Shown piece after piece: positions 27,445 to 36,092 of a stretch of 64,000 bases of DNA. Position 1 is the stretch's first letter; each line of letters opens with the position of its first letter. The DNA comes from Paenibacillus sinopodophylli. Lineage in GTDB: Bacteria > Bacillota > Bacilli > Paenibacillales > Paenibacillaceae. The notes under the pieces were generated by a model that worked only from the letters and a program-made list of their open reading frames with translations, was not told the DNA's origin and ran no database searches. The position numbers and the translations under genes were made by a program. The DNA is taken from positions 1,667,403-1,731,402 of the forward strand of contig NZ_VDBO01000001.1 in the NCBI RefSeq assembly GCF_005930355.1, in the 5' to 3' direction.

Positions 27445-28609
27445 ATGGATCACTCCGCTCTATCATTGTCATCGGAAATGGGATACATATATCCAGCGTT
27501 AAACCGCTCCCTGAGGCATCATTCCTAATCTTCAGCACTCCGCCGATTTCCTTCACTCTCTCGTTCATCGCTTTCAGACCAAAGCCAAGAACAAGCTCCG
27601 AAGGCGCTTTGCCATTATTGGATAATAAAAACTGTATATGCCCTGCATGATAATTCAACACGAAGTGAAAAAAGGTACTGGAGCCGTGCCGAATACCATT
27701 TGTTAAACCTTCTTGCAACGCGCGGTATAGGGTTAACTCAATCATGGGCAACAGCTCAGGCATAGCCTTGTCTATTTCGTATGAAATTTGTATTTGTGTT
27801 TGTTTCTTGGTCTCATCAATCAGCCTGATAAGCTCAGGTAGAAACGACTGTTCCAGTCTATTTTCATGCAGTAAGTGCACCGAACTGCGAACATCATCCA
27901 AACCTCTGAGAATATAATCTTTCGTTCTATCGATCATGTCTTTAGCAATGGGATAATTATTTTTCTCTATCGCATGCGCTGCTGTTTGCAAACCGGTTAA
28001 TGCTGCTGTCAGCGTATGCCCAACCGAATCATGAATTTCACGTGATATTCTGGTTCGCTCCTGTAACTGGGCTTTTTTCGCTAATTCAATAGATGCGATT
28101 TGCAGCTGCTCATTGTCTCTTGCCAGCTGATTCTTTTGCTGAAAGGCCGTTTTTGCAAGCAGGCTTATTGCGCATATAGCAAAGTACTCAATTATTCGAG
28201 GCACTAGATAAAATATCTCTTCAAATGGTGGAAACTGACGATAAATCATAAGGCCCAGCACACAGCTCAAGTAGCTCACTATAGTAAAGATCAAAGAATG
28301 ATTTCGGCTGTGATGTAAGCTGAACTCGCCAACAAGAACCAAAATATAAATTTGTGCAAAAAAGCTTTCCGACATGATTGAAATCATAGAAGCTAATGCT
28401 AGTTGAAAAGTGAGGCATAATATGCCTGATAGTCCCTGCAGCTTGATCTTGATCATGTAATACCGAATGCAGACGACAATGATATACGTGCATATTAATA
28501 ATAATAATCCCAGAGAAAACTGATTGGTATGTAACAATAAGCAGATCGTCGCTCCTATTATGATAACGAACAAGGTGTGCATCATTTTTTGGTTTATTGG
28601 TGCATCCAT
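27437..28609 (-). CDS. NarX/LiaS-like sensor histidine kinase (HisKA_3)
   Basis: ATG 28609 (MDAPINQKMMH) is eight bases from GAGG; the longer frame to 28630 lacks a site. About five or six membrane helices occupy the first ~160 residues with very short loops, so the sensing probably occurs in the membrane. A coiled coil (NQLARDNEQLQIASIELAKKAQLQ) leads to the HisKA_3 phospho-site SREIHDSVGHTLTAALTGL. The ATPase domain includes ALQEGLTNGIRHG, LSNNGKAP and LGFGLKAMNERV. This intramembrane-sensing layout resembles cell-envelope or peptide-responsive kinases. Confidence 0.92.
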   Translation of the reverse strand: MDAPINQKMMHTLFVIIIGATICLLLHTNQFSLGLLLLICTYIIVVCIRYYMIKIKLQGLSGILCLTFQLALASMISIMSESFFAQIYILVLVGEFSLHHSRNHSLIFTIVSYLSCVLGLMIYRQFPPFEEIFYLVPRIIEYFAICAISLLAKTAFQQKNQLARDNEQLQIASIELAKKAQLQERTRISREIHDSVGHTLTAALTGLQTAAHAIEKNNYPIAKDMIDRTKDYILRGLDDVRSSVHLLHENRLEQSFLPELIRLIDETKKQTQIQISYEIDKAMPELLPMIELTLYRALQEGLTNGIRHGSSTFFHFVLNYHAGHIQFLLSNNGKAPSELVLGFGLKAMNERVKEIGGVLKIRNDASGSGLTLDICIPFPMTMIERSDPFV

Positions 28610-28927
28610 AATTACGTCCTCGCATGACATGATAGATTTACCATTATTTTATCACAAACATGACTTTAGTCATACGTATTAGAGGATTTTGCTGAAAAAT
28701 GACACAAACACTTTTATTTTTAGTGAGCTTCTTCATCTAGTATAAGTGTTACTCATTAATTATAATGAGATAAGTTAGGTTACATAAGCCAAAAGTACCA
28801 ATTAATTAAAAATCAACACATTTGATATAAGCCAAAAGAATCAGAAACGATTCATGAATAACAATGATAGACTCGATTCACTTATCTTCTGCAGATGAGA
28901 ATAAAACTTCAAGGGAGACCAATCAAC
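28610..28927. promoter_or_regulatory. Divergent intergenic region with direct repeats
   Basis: Between the kinase and the plus-strand 31-residue peptide gene, the 12-bp direct repeat ATAAGCCAAAAG occurs at 28784-28795 and 28827-28838, exactly 43 bp (four helical turns) apart. An inverted pair AACACTTTTA (28707-28716) and TATAAGTGTT (28741-28750) matches at 9 of 10 positions. These look like binding sites for the NarL-type regulator or for the small LuxR-type protein. No convincing -35/-10 pair was identified. Confidence 0.5.
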
Positions 28928-29023
28928 ATGCTATGGATACTTTGGAACGTATTGGGTTGCTTCCTACTTGCCGCAAGTTTGTTTTTCTCCATTCGTCTAA
29001 TGATGGGAAGTAAGAATAACTAG
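28928..29023 (+). CDS. 31-residue membrane peptide
   Basis: ATG 28928 is preceded by AAGGGAGA eight to ten bases upstream. The 31-codon frame is almost wholly a single hydrophobic helix (WNVLGCFLLAASLFFSIRLMM) with a short GSKNN tail. Its TAG at 29021-29023 directly abuts the ATG of the LuxR-type HTH gene, with no separate ribosome-binding site for the latter, arguing that translation of the two is coupled. No family is recognised. Options are a small membrane regulator or signal peptide-like effector of the divergent two-component system, or simply a leader that controls translation of the next gene. Confidence 0.5.
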   Translation: MLWILWNVLGCFLLAASLFFSIRLMMGSKNN

Positions 29024-29320
29024 ATGAAACTGACCTATGAAGACAGGAAACGATCTCAAGAAGCGTTGGATCCACTCCTCTCTCAAAGAATGAAGTCTGC
29101 TATGGTAGATTTCTCAACCCTCTACCAACTTACTCAGCGTGAATCAGAGATGCTGTTCCTATCCGTTGTTAATGGTTATTCCAATCGTGAAATTTCCGAG
29201 TTATGTATCATAAGTGAAAAAACGGTCAAAAATCATCTCGCCAATCTAATGAACAAAATCGGTGTTCACTCGATGCGGCAATTGTTCTCCGTTCTACTCC
29301 GCTATACGCTATCTTCCTAA
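29024..29320 (+). CDS. Stand-alone LuxR-type HTH regulator
   Basis: The 98-residue product has ~40 N-terminal helical residues and then a complete LuxR/GerE DNA-binding domain: LTQRESEMLFLSVVNGYSNREISELCIISEKTVKNHLANLMNKIGVHSMRQL. There is no receiver or ligand domain, so it resembles GerE-like single-domain regulators. It starts at the base after the 31-codon peptide's stop. It is divergent from a NarL-type two-component system, which may control it or compete for the same sites. Confidence 0.82.
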   Translation: MKLTYEDRKRSQEALDPLLSQRMKSAMVDFSTLYQLTQRESEMLFLSVVNGYSNREISELCIISEKTVKNHLANLMNKIGVHSMRQLFSVLLRYTLSS

Positions 29321-29423
29321 ACAATTAATTGCGATGTTAAAGCGGACAGACATTCATAGGTTACAGCATACACTGCGCAGTAGAATGTTTCTCCGCTCGC
29401 TGTTGTTCAGGGATTCCACGTTA

Positions 29424-29487
29424 AAGAAGCCTTTCCTCGTTCACATGTAAGTACAACCAACATGTGCAAGGAAGGCTTCTTTTTTTA
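29424..29487. terminator. Long bidirectional terminator
   Basis: AAGAAGCCTTTCCT and AGGAAGGCTTCTTTTTTT arms with an inner CACATGT/ACATGTG stem form a long hairpin with a T-run on the plus strand and an A-rich entry (T-run on minus). It separates the LuxR-type gene from the converging proline dehydrogenase gene. Confidence 0.88.
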
Positions 29488-29501
29488 AAACTGTTGAAAT
29501 A

Positions 29502-30473
29502 TCACGTATACGCCTGCACAGACTCCACTTTCTCATTGCTCACCGTGTCAATCACTGCTTGAAACAGATTCGGTGGGTACTCCGCAATGCGGTGGCATAA
29601 ATACAAATACCATTCATGTCCATACGTAACATAAATCCGTACGGGAAATCCCTCTGCCCTGAGTTTACTGCTCAAATCTGGACGTATGCCATACAACATT
29701 TCGAATTCTACACTTGCATTGTTTTGCAATGGTCGACCAAGCAGCTCCTCAATAATCGATTCATCATGAGTTGCAATGGACACATGATGTCCTTGACGAA
29801 TGGCGGATTCGACAAGTTCAAGATATCGAAGATTAAGCTCTGATGAACGAGGAATCATACAGTCATCGGGCTCTTGATAAGCTCCTTTGACGATGCGGAT
29901 ACGACCAGGTGAATCACATAATGCAGCCAAATCCTTAGGTGTTCTATTCAACTGGGCCTGCAGCGTAATGCCGATATTCGAATACTTGGCAACGGCTCGA
30001 TGATATATAGAGAGAATCCTATCCGTCTTGGCGGACTCTTCCATACTGATGAATAACTGAACACCGAGCTTCTGTGCGTGGGCGGCTAGATTCATCAGGT
30101 GCGAATAAGCAAGTTCGGTATCCAGCAATAGCCCAATATGCGATAGATCGAATGACACTCGTGATGAGATACTGCTCCGTCCAGCTTCATGAATCAAAGC
30201 TAACAGCTCAACAGCTGCTGCCTCGCATTCCGAGACGAGGCTCGTATTTTCTCCGATATACTCAAGAGATGTTGCGTAACCTCTAGCTATAAGCTTCTGT
30301 GCTGCTTCGAGTCCGTCTTGACGTGTTTCTCCTGCAACATACCGCGCAGCCGCAAGCTGCAGCATGTGCTTTAGATGTGGGGTATTCTCCACAAAAGACT
30401 TTAGATCTGCACGGCGAGCGATTGTTTTAAGAGCTGCTGCGAATGGTTTCTCCAAATCTGATTCTAGATGCAT
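29502..30473 (-). CDS. Proline dehydrogenase
   Basis: ATG 30473 (MHLESDLEKP, 323 residues) is set by GGAGAGG eight bases upstream. The protein is a monofunctional FAD-dependent proline dehydrogenase, which oxidises proline to pyrroline-5-carboxylate at the membrane. Motifs seen are SFDLSHIGLLLD, RIRIVKGAYQEP (flavin and substrate lysine region), SIATHDE, and the C-terminal VTYGHEWYLYLCHRIAEYP. In that last motif the usual paired arginines of the substrate-carboxylate site read as C-H-R, so the first arginine may be substituted. No P5C dehydrogenase gene is adjacent. An AraC-type regulator lies 79 bp upstream on the same strand. Confidence 0.85.
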   Translation of the reverse strand: MHLESDLEKPFAAALKTIARRADLKSFVENTPHLKHMLQLAAARYVAGETRQDGLEAAQKLIARGYATSLEYIGENTSLVSECEAAAVELLALIHEAGRSSISSRVSFDLSHIGLLLDTELAYSHLMNLAAHAQKLGVQLFISMEESAKTDRILSIYHRAVAKYSNIGITLQAQLNRTPKDLAALCDSPGRIRIVKGAYQEPDDCMIPRSSELNLRYLELVESAIRQGHHVSIATHDESIIEELLGRPLQNNASVEFEMLYGIRPDLSSKLRAEGFPVRIYVTYGHEWYLYLCHRIAEYPPNLFQAVIDTVSNEKVESVQAYT

Positions 30474-30552
30474 CGTTCTTACCTCTCCTTCTATCAAGTA
30501 AATCAAGTTTACAGGCTAGAACGAAATCGGTATTGTAAAATATTGCTCCATC

Positions 30553-31359
30553 TCAAATCGATAACGCATATTTATGTGGAGTTGCCCCCACTATCCTCAA
30601 GAATGCCTTCGTGAAGTGACTTTGATCATAAAAGCCTAATTCTGCCGCTATATCTGCAATTGGCCGCTGCTTCGCCAGCTCGATCTTCGCATGATTGATT
30701 CGCAGCAGGATTTGGTAAGCATGAGGAGGAATATGACTCCACTTCTTAAAAAGCCGTACGAGATGAAACTTGCTAATTCCCGTTTCAATCTCAAGCTGCT
30801 GAAGCGTAATAGATTCAGCAAAATGTGCATGCAGATATTCCTTGATGCCTATGACATACTTCTGATCCTGATTACTTGGTCCTTCATGCTCAAGATCGGA
30901 GGTATTCTCGCTTACGAGGGCTTGCACGAGCTCGATTAAAGCCGTTTCAATCTCAAGGGGGGTACTTTTTCTAGAGATCGCATCCATCGTTTCGTTTAAT
31001 CGCAAACGACAAGCTTTATTTTTACCATCTTCCAATAAATAAGGGATATAAAGCTGGTCAATCTCTCGTTGTTTAAGGCCTTGAAACCATTCAGGCTTGA
31101 TATACAGCATCTTATACTGCCACTGCATATCCTCTTGAGGGCGGCAAGCATGAATCATTGCAGGCGGAAAGCTGATTATCCTTCCCGCTTCTACTTGAAG
31201 CGATTTCCCATCACACCAAGCATCAGTTACGCCCCTGTCAATTAGTCCAATCGAATATTCCTCATGAAAATGCTTATGATAGGCAAGTTCATTGCTTACA
31301 CATTGTTTGGCTTCCAAGAAAGGCAGCAATGGATTCCGGTGAAAGGCTACTGCCGACAT
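30553..31359 (-). CDS. AraC-family regulator with N-terminal AraC-binding domain
   Basis: The 268-residue protein starts at ATG 31359 behind GGAGG. The N-terminus is a cupin-like AraC ligand domain (LAYHKHFHEEYSIGLIDRG, GRIISFPPAMIHACRP). Two helix-turn-helix motifs lie in the last 100 residues (ITLQQLEIETGISKFHLVRLFKKW; PIADIAAELGFYDQSHFTKAFLRIVGATPHKY). It sits 19 bp downstream of a TetR gene and upstream of proline dehydrogenase, all on the minus strand. Its target is unclear; proline dehydrogenase is the nearest candidate. Confidence 0.9.
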   Translation of the reverse strand: MSAVAFHRNPLLPFLEAKQCVSNELAYHKHFHEEYSIGLIDRGVTDAWCDGKSLQVEAGRIISFPPAMIHACRPQEDMQWQYKMLYIKPEWFQGLKQREIDQLYIPYLLEDGKNKACRLRLNETMDAISRKSTPLEIETALIELVQALVSENTSDLEHEGPSNQDQKYVIGIKEYLHAHFAESITLQQLEIETGISKFHLVRLFKKWSHIPPHAYQILLRINHAKIELAKQRPIADIAAELGFYDQSHFTKAFLRIVGATPHKYALSI

Positions 31360-31378
31360 GCTGAGGCCTCCTATGTCT

Positions 31379-31975
31379 TTAAGCTTTATCGTTTGTTCTT
31401 GAAGAAATCAGAGCAAATTGTTTAGCGAGAAAGAGCGGCGTATACGGCATATCATAACGGAGCCATGAAATAATCGTACCGATCAAGGCAGATGAGCTAT
31501 ACCAGATGGCAATATCCTTCTGAATCACGGCTGATGAACGATCTGGATCGCTTTCCCTTGTTTCTATTCTTTCGCTTACTAGTTTCGCAAGCAGCTTCAG
31601 CAGACGGTCAGAGAAAATTGTCATTCGATGCGTCGCTAGAATGACTTTATAGAACTTCTCATGTTTGGCAAGATGCTCAAGCAGGCTCACGAGCTTCGGC
31701 CAAGACTCCCCTTCTTTCGCATCCGGATGCGGCGGGGTTCCGTCCAAAACCTTCTGAATATCTACCACCATATCATCCGCCATCTTCTCCAGCATATCTG
31801 GAATATCCCGGTAGTGCAGATAAAAGGTAACACGGTTTATCGTGGCGCGTTCGGCCAGCCGATTGACCGAAATTTTCTCAATATCTATTTCCTGCAGCAG
31901 CTCAATAAAGGCATCTCTAAGCAATTGTCGCGTTCGTAAGATACGAGGATCTGTTCGCGGCGTTGCATGATTCAT
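31379..31975 (-). CDS. TetR-family regulator (of the divergent DHA2 exporter)
   Basis: The 198-residue product starts at ATG 31975 with AAAGGAG upstream. The N-terminal TetR helix-turn-helix is ISVNRLAERATINRVTFYLHYRDIPDMLEKMADD. The C-terminal ligand domain is helical. It is divergent from a 14-span DHA2-type exporter, and the intergenic region has two palindromic sites, the standard layout of a drug-responsive repressor and its pump. It is clearly similar to the second TetR protein at 36239 (both begin with TDPRI-R and share the TFY-YR/TFYANY core). Confidence 0.9.
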   Translation of the reverse strand: MNHATPRTDPRILRTRQLLRDAFIELLQEIDIEKISVNRLAERATINRVTFYLHYRDIPDMLEKMADDMVVDIQKVLDGTPPHPDAKEGESWPKLVSLLEHLAKHEKFYKVILATHRMTIFSDRLLKLLAKLVSERIETRESDPDRSSAVIQKDIAIWYSSSALIGTIISWLRYDMPYTPLFLAKQFALISSRTNDKA

Positions 31976-32057
31976 ATTCTGCTCCTTTCTTTGTACAAAC
32001 TACACTTCCAGCCATTTCGTATAACTTCTAATACATAATCAACACATATCCTTTAGT

Positions 32058-32168
32058 TGTAAACTAATTTACACTTTCACTCATTACTGTCGCTTGTAAA
32101 CCGAACAATTCTGCTTATAATCTAATTTATACATTGTTTATTATATAACACAGTGTAAATTAAGTACA
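32058..32168. promoter_or_regulatory. Exporter promoter with two TetR-type palindromes
   Basis: TGTAAACTAATTTACA (32058-32073) has perfect 6-bp arms and TGTAAATTAAGTACA (32154-32168) is a degenerate copy with 4-bp arms. Between them a plus-strand promoter, TTGTAA (32094-32099) and TATAAT (32116-32121) with 16-bp spacing, points to the DHA2 exporter. Occupancy of both palindromes would bracket and silence the promoter. Confidence 0.65.
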
Positions 32169-32200
32169 CACAGAGATAAGTATTGAAAGGATGGAGTAGG

Positions 32201-33703
32201 TTGAGTAAAAGTATGGCAGAAAACAGCAGTTCGATAAAAAAAGGACCGATTTTGTTTGTGATGATTTTGGGTGCCTTTCTTGCGACGCTGAATCAAACCA
32301 TTATGAGCGTTGCTACCCCGGAATTAATGATTGATTTTAACATTTCGGCTGCAACTGCTCAGTGGTTGACTACAGGGTATATGTTGGTAAATGGTGTATT
32401 GATTCCGATCACAGCTTATTTGATGCAGCGATTTACGACACGTGAGCTTTTCCAGGCTTCTATGTTTATCTTTCTCACAGGAACGATTGTATCGGCGCTC
32501 GCTTCTAGCTTTCCAGTTCTGTTAACAGGCCGTTTGATTCAGGCAGCCGGCGCGGGCATTATTATGCCGCTGCTTATGACGGTTATATTAACGCTCTTTC
32601 CTCCGAATAAGCGGGGAGCCGCAATGGGGATGGTTGGATTCGCTATTATTTTCGCCCCAGCTATTGGGCCAACGCTTGCTGGCTACATCTTGGAAAACTA
32701 CCGATGGGAAACGATGTTCTATGGCATGATTCCGTTAGTTGCGATTGTCATTATTTGCGGATTTATTTATCTAAGGAATGTTTCGGAGCGGATTCATGCA
32801 AAAATTGACGTACTCAGTGTCATTCTCTCTACCGTTGGATTCGGTGCGGTTATGTACGGCTTCAGCCGCGCTGGCAAATTGGGTTGGTCGAGTGCCGAAG
32901 TCATCACGTTTCTTATAGTGGGAATCCTTTCACTAGTTCTGTTTACTTGGCGGCAGTTAAAATCTGACAGCCCGCTCTTAGATCTACGTGCTTTCAAATA
33001 CAATATGTTCTCACTCACCACCGTTATTAATATCGCAGTGACTATGGTCATGTATGCGGATATGATGCTGCTTCCTCTTTATTTGCAAAACTCCCGAGGG
33101 TTCACAGCGCTGGAATCTGGCTTATTGATGTTCCCAGGCTCGCTGCTTATGGGTGTTATGATGCCTATTACAGGTAAGCTATTCGATAAGTACGGTGCCA
33201 AATGGCTTTCCATCATTGGAATGGCGATTACCATTATCACCACCTTAGGCTTTATTAACTTAACAGACACAACAAGCTATACCTATCTCGTTCTTATGTC
33301 TACAGGTCGTCGCTTCGGTATGGCCATGCTGCTAATGCCAATCACTACAGCAGGCTTAAACCAGCTTCCAGCTAGGCTTAACGCACATGGTACAGCCATT
33401 TCCAACACCATCAAACAAGTAGCAGGTGCTGTAGGAACTTCGCTGCTCGTGACCATCATGACAAGTCGTACCACAACTCATATGCAAGAGCTTATGACAT
33501 CAGGCGGAACTGAAGGAGCAACTCAAGCAGAAATGGTTACCGCTGCTTCCATCAATGGAATCAATGACGCCTATCTCGTTATCGTTGGCATTGGCGTAAT
33601 CGGCTTGCTGCTTTCCTTCTTTATCAAGCGTGCTGATCAACCCGCTGTGGAGGAGTCCACTTCCACGTCCGCGGTGAAACTAAAGGTAGTTAAAGAAGTT
33701 TGA
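32201..33703 (+). CDS. DHA2-family (EmrB/QacA-type) MFS multidrug exporter
   Basis: The frame opens at TTG 32183, but the GGATGGAGTAGG purine-rich site places the start at TTG 32201 (MSKSMAENSSS, ~500 residues). About 14 hydrophobic spans are present. Family signatures include LNQTIMSVATPELMIDF (DHA2 motif D1), TTGYMLVNGVLIPITAYLMQRF (motif A region) and MVGFAIIFAPAIGPTLAGYI (motif C of antiporters). It should export cationic or hydrophobic drugs by proton antiport. A TetR gene is divergent. Its natural terminator, just downstream, has been split by an IS3-family element. Confidence 0.93.
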   Translation: MSKSMAENSSSIKKGPILFVMILGAFLATLNQTIMSVATPELMIDFNISAATAQWLTTGYMLVNGVLIPITAYLMQRFTTRELFQASMFIFLTGTIVSALASSFPVLLTGRLIQAAGAGIIMPLLMTVILTLFPPNKRGAAMGMVGFAIIFAPAIGPTLAGYILENYRWETMFYGMIPLVAIVIICGFIYLRNVSERIHAKIDVLSVILSTVGFGAVMYGFSRAGKLGWSSAEVITFLIVGILSLVLFTWRQLKSDSPLLDLRAFKYNMFSLTTVINIAVTMVMYADMMLLPLYLQNSRGFTALESGLLMFPGSLLMGVMMPITGKLFDKYGAKWLSIIGMAITIITTLGFINLTDTTSYTYLVLMSTGRRFGMAMLLMPITTAGLNQLPARLNAHGTAISNTIKQVAGAVGTSLLVTIMTSRTTTHMQELMTSGGTEGATQAEMVTAASINGINDAYLVIVGIGVIGLLLSFFIKRADQPAVEESTSTSAVKLKVVKEV

Positions 33704-33782
33704 TGAATCATTTGTAACGATATGCAATCGTTCTATGTCTTACCAAAAACAAGACTACACGCCTAATTCTAAAAGGTAAACT

Positions 33783-33839
33783 GGTACCCATAGTCTGGAC
33801 ACTTTGAAAAAAAGGTGTTTAGGCTGTGGGTACCTTTTT
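33783..33839 (+). terminator. Hairpin inside the left end of the IS element
   Basis: GGTACCCATAG and CTGTGGGTACC form a stem (one mismatch) enclosing GACAC/GGTGT, followed by TTTTTGT. It likely blocks read-through from the exporter gene into the transposase, a common IS safeguard, and can also now serve as the exporter's terminator. Confidence 0.6.
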
Positions 33840-33870
33840 GTATACTGGAGTAAGTATCGGAGGGAATGGC

Positions 33871-35199
33871 ATGAGTAAGAAGAGATTTACCGAAAAGGAC
33901 TGTGAGATCCTGTTACGAAACAAGTTCGTGGTGAACGTAAGTGAAAAAGCTATCACCTATTCAGATGAATTTAAGCAGCTATTCATCGATCAAAATATGT
34001 TACAAAAAACGCCTAGGGAGATTTTTGAGGCCAATGGATTTGATGTAAACGTTATAGGGATGAGTCGTGTAAAACAGTGTGCTGATCGTTGGAGGAGGGC
34101 ATATAAACGCGATGGGATTGTTGGCTTAACCGATTCGCGTAAAGGTAGCTCTGGGCGTCCCTTGCAGCGGGAAATGACGCAAGAAGAGGTCATTGCCAAG
34201 CAGGATGTTCGGATCAAACTCCTAGAGTCCCAACTTGAATTACTAAAAAAGCTAGACTCGAACGAAAGGTTGCTGGTAGCAAAAGGAATGAATCTGCGAA
34301 AAAGTAAATTATTCGAGTTAATTGCAGAAGCCGTAGACCAAGGACTTGGGCGTATGACCCGCTATCTTTGTGAGCTCCTTGACGTATCTCGTTCGGGATA
34401 CTACAACTATGTAAAGGCCGCTGACGCCCGCTTAGAACGTGCGAGACTCGATGTCGTGGCAGGTGAATGGATTAAGAAAGCATTTTATTGGAAAGGGTTC
34501 AAAAAAGGCTCACGCTCCATAAAGATGGTTCTTCAGAATAAATTTGGAATCATCTATAACCTAAAGAGAATCCGCCGGCTTATGAAAAAACTAAACCTTG
34601 TGTGCCCGCACAGAAAACCAAATCCTTATATACGTATGGCTAAAGCAACCTTAGAGCATCGCACCCTTCCTAATAAGTTACAGAGGGATTTCAAGAAGGG
34701 TATTCCAGGGCTCGTCTTGCTTACTGACATTACATATCTTCCCTACAACCGCACGGAGGTAGGGTATTTGTCAACTATCTTGGATGCTTCCAGCGGGGAA
34801 CTGCTCGCCTATCACCTTTCGAAGCGAATCGACTTATCCATTGCCACTCAAACCATAGATAAACTCATGAAACAAAGACGCGTGAAATTGCATAAAGCGG
34901 TTTTCATTCATTCCGATCAGGGAAGCCATTATACAAGCCCCACGTACCAAAAACTATTGAAGCAGAAAGGTTTAGGTCAGTCCATGTCCAGACGCGGAAA
35001 CTGTTGGGACAACGCTCCGCAGGAGTCATTTTTTGGCCATATGAAAGACCATGTAGATAATCGCGGTTGCATTTCGTTTCAAGAGTTGCAAGACGAAATA
35101 GACCGCTATATTAGATATTACAACCATCACAGGTATCAATGGGGATTAAAAAAGATGACCCCTGTTCAGTACAGGAATCATCTATTGTCTGCTGCCTAA
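33871..35199 (+). CDS. IS3-family transposase (single uninterrupted frame)
   Basis: The start at ATG 33871 (MSKKRFTEKD, 442 residues) follows GGAGGGAATGGC; an in-frame ATG at 33826 has no site. The N-terminal part is a helix-turn-helix/coiled-coil region (VKQCADRWRRAYKRDG, KLLESQLELLKKL). The C-terminal half is the rve integrase core with D in LLTDITYLP, D in FIHSDQGSHYTS and E in NAPQESFFGHMK, the complete D-D-E triad. IS3 elements usually make a fused protein by -1 frameshifting between two frames; here both parts are in one frame. All catalytic residues are present, so it could be active. Confidence 0.92.
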   Translation: MSKKRFTEKDCEILLRNKFVVNVSEKAITYSDEFKQLFIDQNMLQKTPREIFEANGFDVNVIGMSRVKQCADRWRRAYKRDGIVGLTDSRKGSSGRPLQREMTQEEVIAKQDVRIKLLESQLELLKKLDSNERLLVAKGMNLRKSKLFELIAEAVDQGLGRMTRYLCELLDVSRSGYYNYVKAADARLERARLDVVAGEWIKKAFYWKGFKKGSRSIKMVLQNKFGIIYNLKRIRRLMKKLNLVCPHRKPNPYIRMAKATLEHRTLPNKLQRDFKKGIPGLVLLTDITYLPYNRTEVGYLSTILDASSGELLAYHLSKRIDLSIATQTIDKLMKQRRVKLHKAVFIHSDQGSHYTSPTYQKLLKQKGLGQSMSRRGNCWDNAPQESFFGHMKDHVDNRGCISFQELQDEIDRYIRYYNHHRYQWGLKKMTPVQYRNHLLSAA

Positions 35200-35304
35200 G
35201 TCTTCTCTTTTTCAAGTGTCCTTGACAAGGGGTCCAGATCAAGGTGCGTAGTCTTGTTTTATTATCCTATGTTGGCATAGTCTGCATAAATGGATTACTG
35301 ATTA

Positions 35305-36066
35305 TTAGTAGGACGACCAACCAGCATCTGCAACAATTGTAGTCCCATTAACAAAGCTGGACTCATCGGAAGCGAGGAACAAAGCAATTTTGGCAACCTC
35401 TTCCGGCTCACCCAAACGAGGGTTAATGCCCATTCCGCTCATTGAACGCTCTGCACCAAACGGATTCGGCTCCGTAATGGATGCGCTTATATTTGTTTTC
35501 ACAGCACCCGGTGCAATGGCGTTACAACGAATGCCTAGCTTAGCATACTGAAAGCCAACATTTTTTGTAAACCCGATAACGGCATGTTTCGAAGCCGTAT
35601 ACGCCGCTCCCGCGCGAGAACCGAATAGTCCTCCGTTCGATGCAATATTCACAATGCTACCCCCTTGCTTCTCCAAGAAGATTGGCAGCACCTTGCGTGT
35701 GGTGCGCATAGGTCCAGTCGTATTTACGGCAAATACTCTCTCCCAAAGCTCATCCGTAATATCTCCAGCTGGAACGAAATTATCCATAATTCCGGCGTTG
35801 TTGACCAAAATATCCACCGTTCCAAATTCGTTGACCGCAGTATCGATCAAATTTTGAACATCCGCCTCAACAGCAACATTGGAAACAACCGCAATGGCAG
35901 TGCCGCCTTTTTCCTGGATACCTTGTACCACTTTGCTTGCGTTCTCTAGATTAAGATCGGATAGAACGACCTTTGCTCCTTCTTGAGCAAAGAGTTCCGC
36001 AATAGCCTTCCCCATCCCCGATGCTGCTCCTGTCACTACCGCTACTTTTCCGGAAAGTTTCATCAT
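35305..36066 (-). CDS. Short-chain dehydrogenase/reductase
   Basis: The 253-residue SDR has the Rossmann motif TGAASGMGKAIAE near the N-terminus, NNAGIM at about 90, catalytic Ser in VNIASNGGLFG, and YTASKHAV with the catalytic Tyr and Lys. The C-terminus SSFVNGTTIVADAGWSSY is typical of FabG/glucose-dehydrogenase-like members. ATG 36066 or 36063 is served by GGAGG. The acidic D after beta-2 (VVLSDLNLEN) suggests NAD preference. It is divergent from a TetR gene, which probably controls it. Confidence 0.92.
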   Translation of the reverse strand: MMKLSGKVAVVTGAASGMGKAIAELFAQEGAKVVLSDLNLENASKVVQGIQEKGGTAIAVVSNVAVEADVQNLIDTAVNEFGTVDILVNNAGIMDNFVPAGDITDELWERVFAVNTTGPMRTTRKVLPIFLEKQGGSIVNIASNGGLFGSRAGAAYTASKHAVIGFTKNVGFQYAKLGIRCNAIAPGAVKTNISASITEPNPFGAERSMSGMGINPRLGEPEEVAKIALFLASDESSFVNGTTIVADAGWSSY

Positions 36067-36092
36067 TCATGCCTCCATATTATGTGATAGAA

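Larger units (their letters stand above)
33778..35240 (+). mobile_element. IS3-family insertion sequence with 5-bp target duplication AAGGT
   Basis: AAGGT flanks the element at 33773-33777 and 35241-35245. The left end TGGTACCCATAGTCTGGACAC (from 33782) and the complement of the right end, TGGACCCC...GGACAC (to 35236), are imperfect terminal inverted repeats, and GACACTT-GAAAAA is shared just inside. The conserved TGG...CCA tips lie 4 bp inboard of the duplication, so exact ends carry a few bases of doubt. A single transposase frame fills the element. Confidence 0.82.
33746..35260. terminator. Exporter terminator split by an insertion sequence
   Basis: AAAACAAGACTAC (33746-33758) and its exact complement GTAGTCTTGTTTT (35248-35260) are separated by the IS element. 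Removing the IS and one copy of AAGGT rebuilds a hairpin with an extended imperfect stem, loop TAATTCTAAAA, and TTTTATT at the end. The insertion is therefore in the terminator loop. Confidence 0.8.

Noticed and set aside
35654-35949. Plus-strand frames over the short-chain dehydrogenase
   Set aside because: Antisense shadows; the dehydrogenase has all family motifs on the minus strand.
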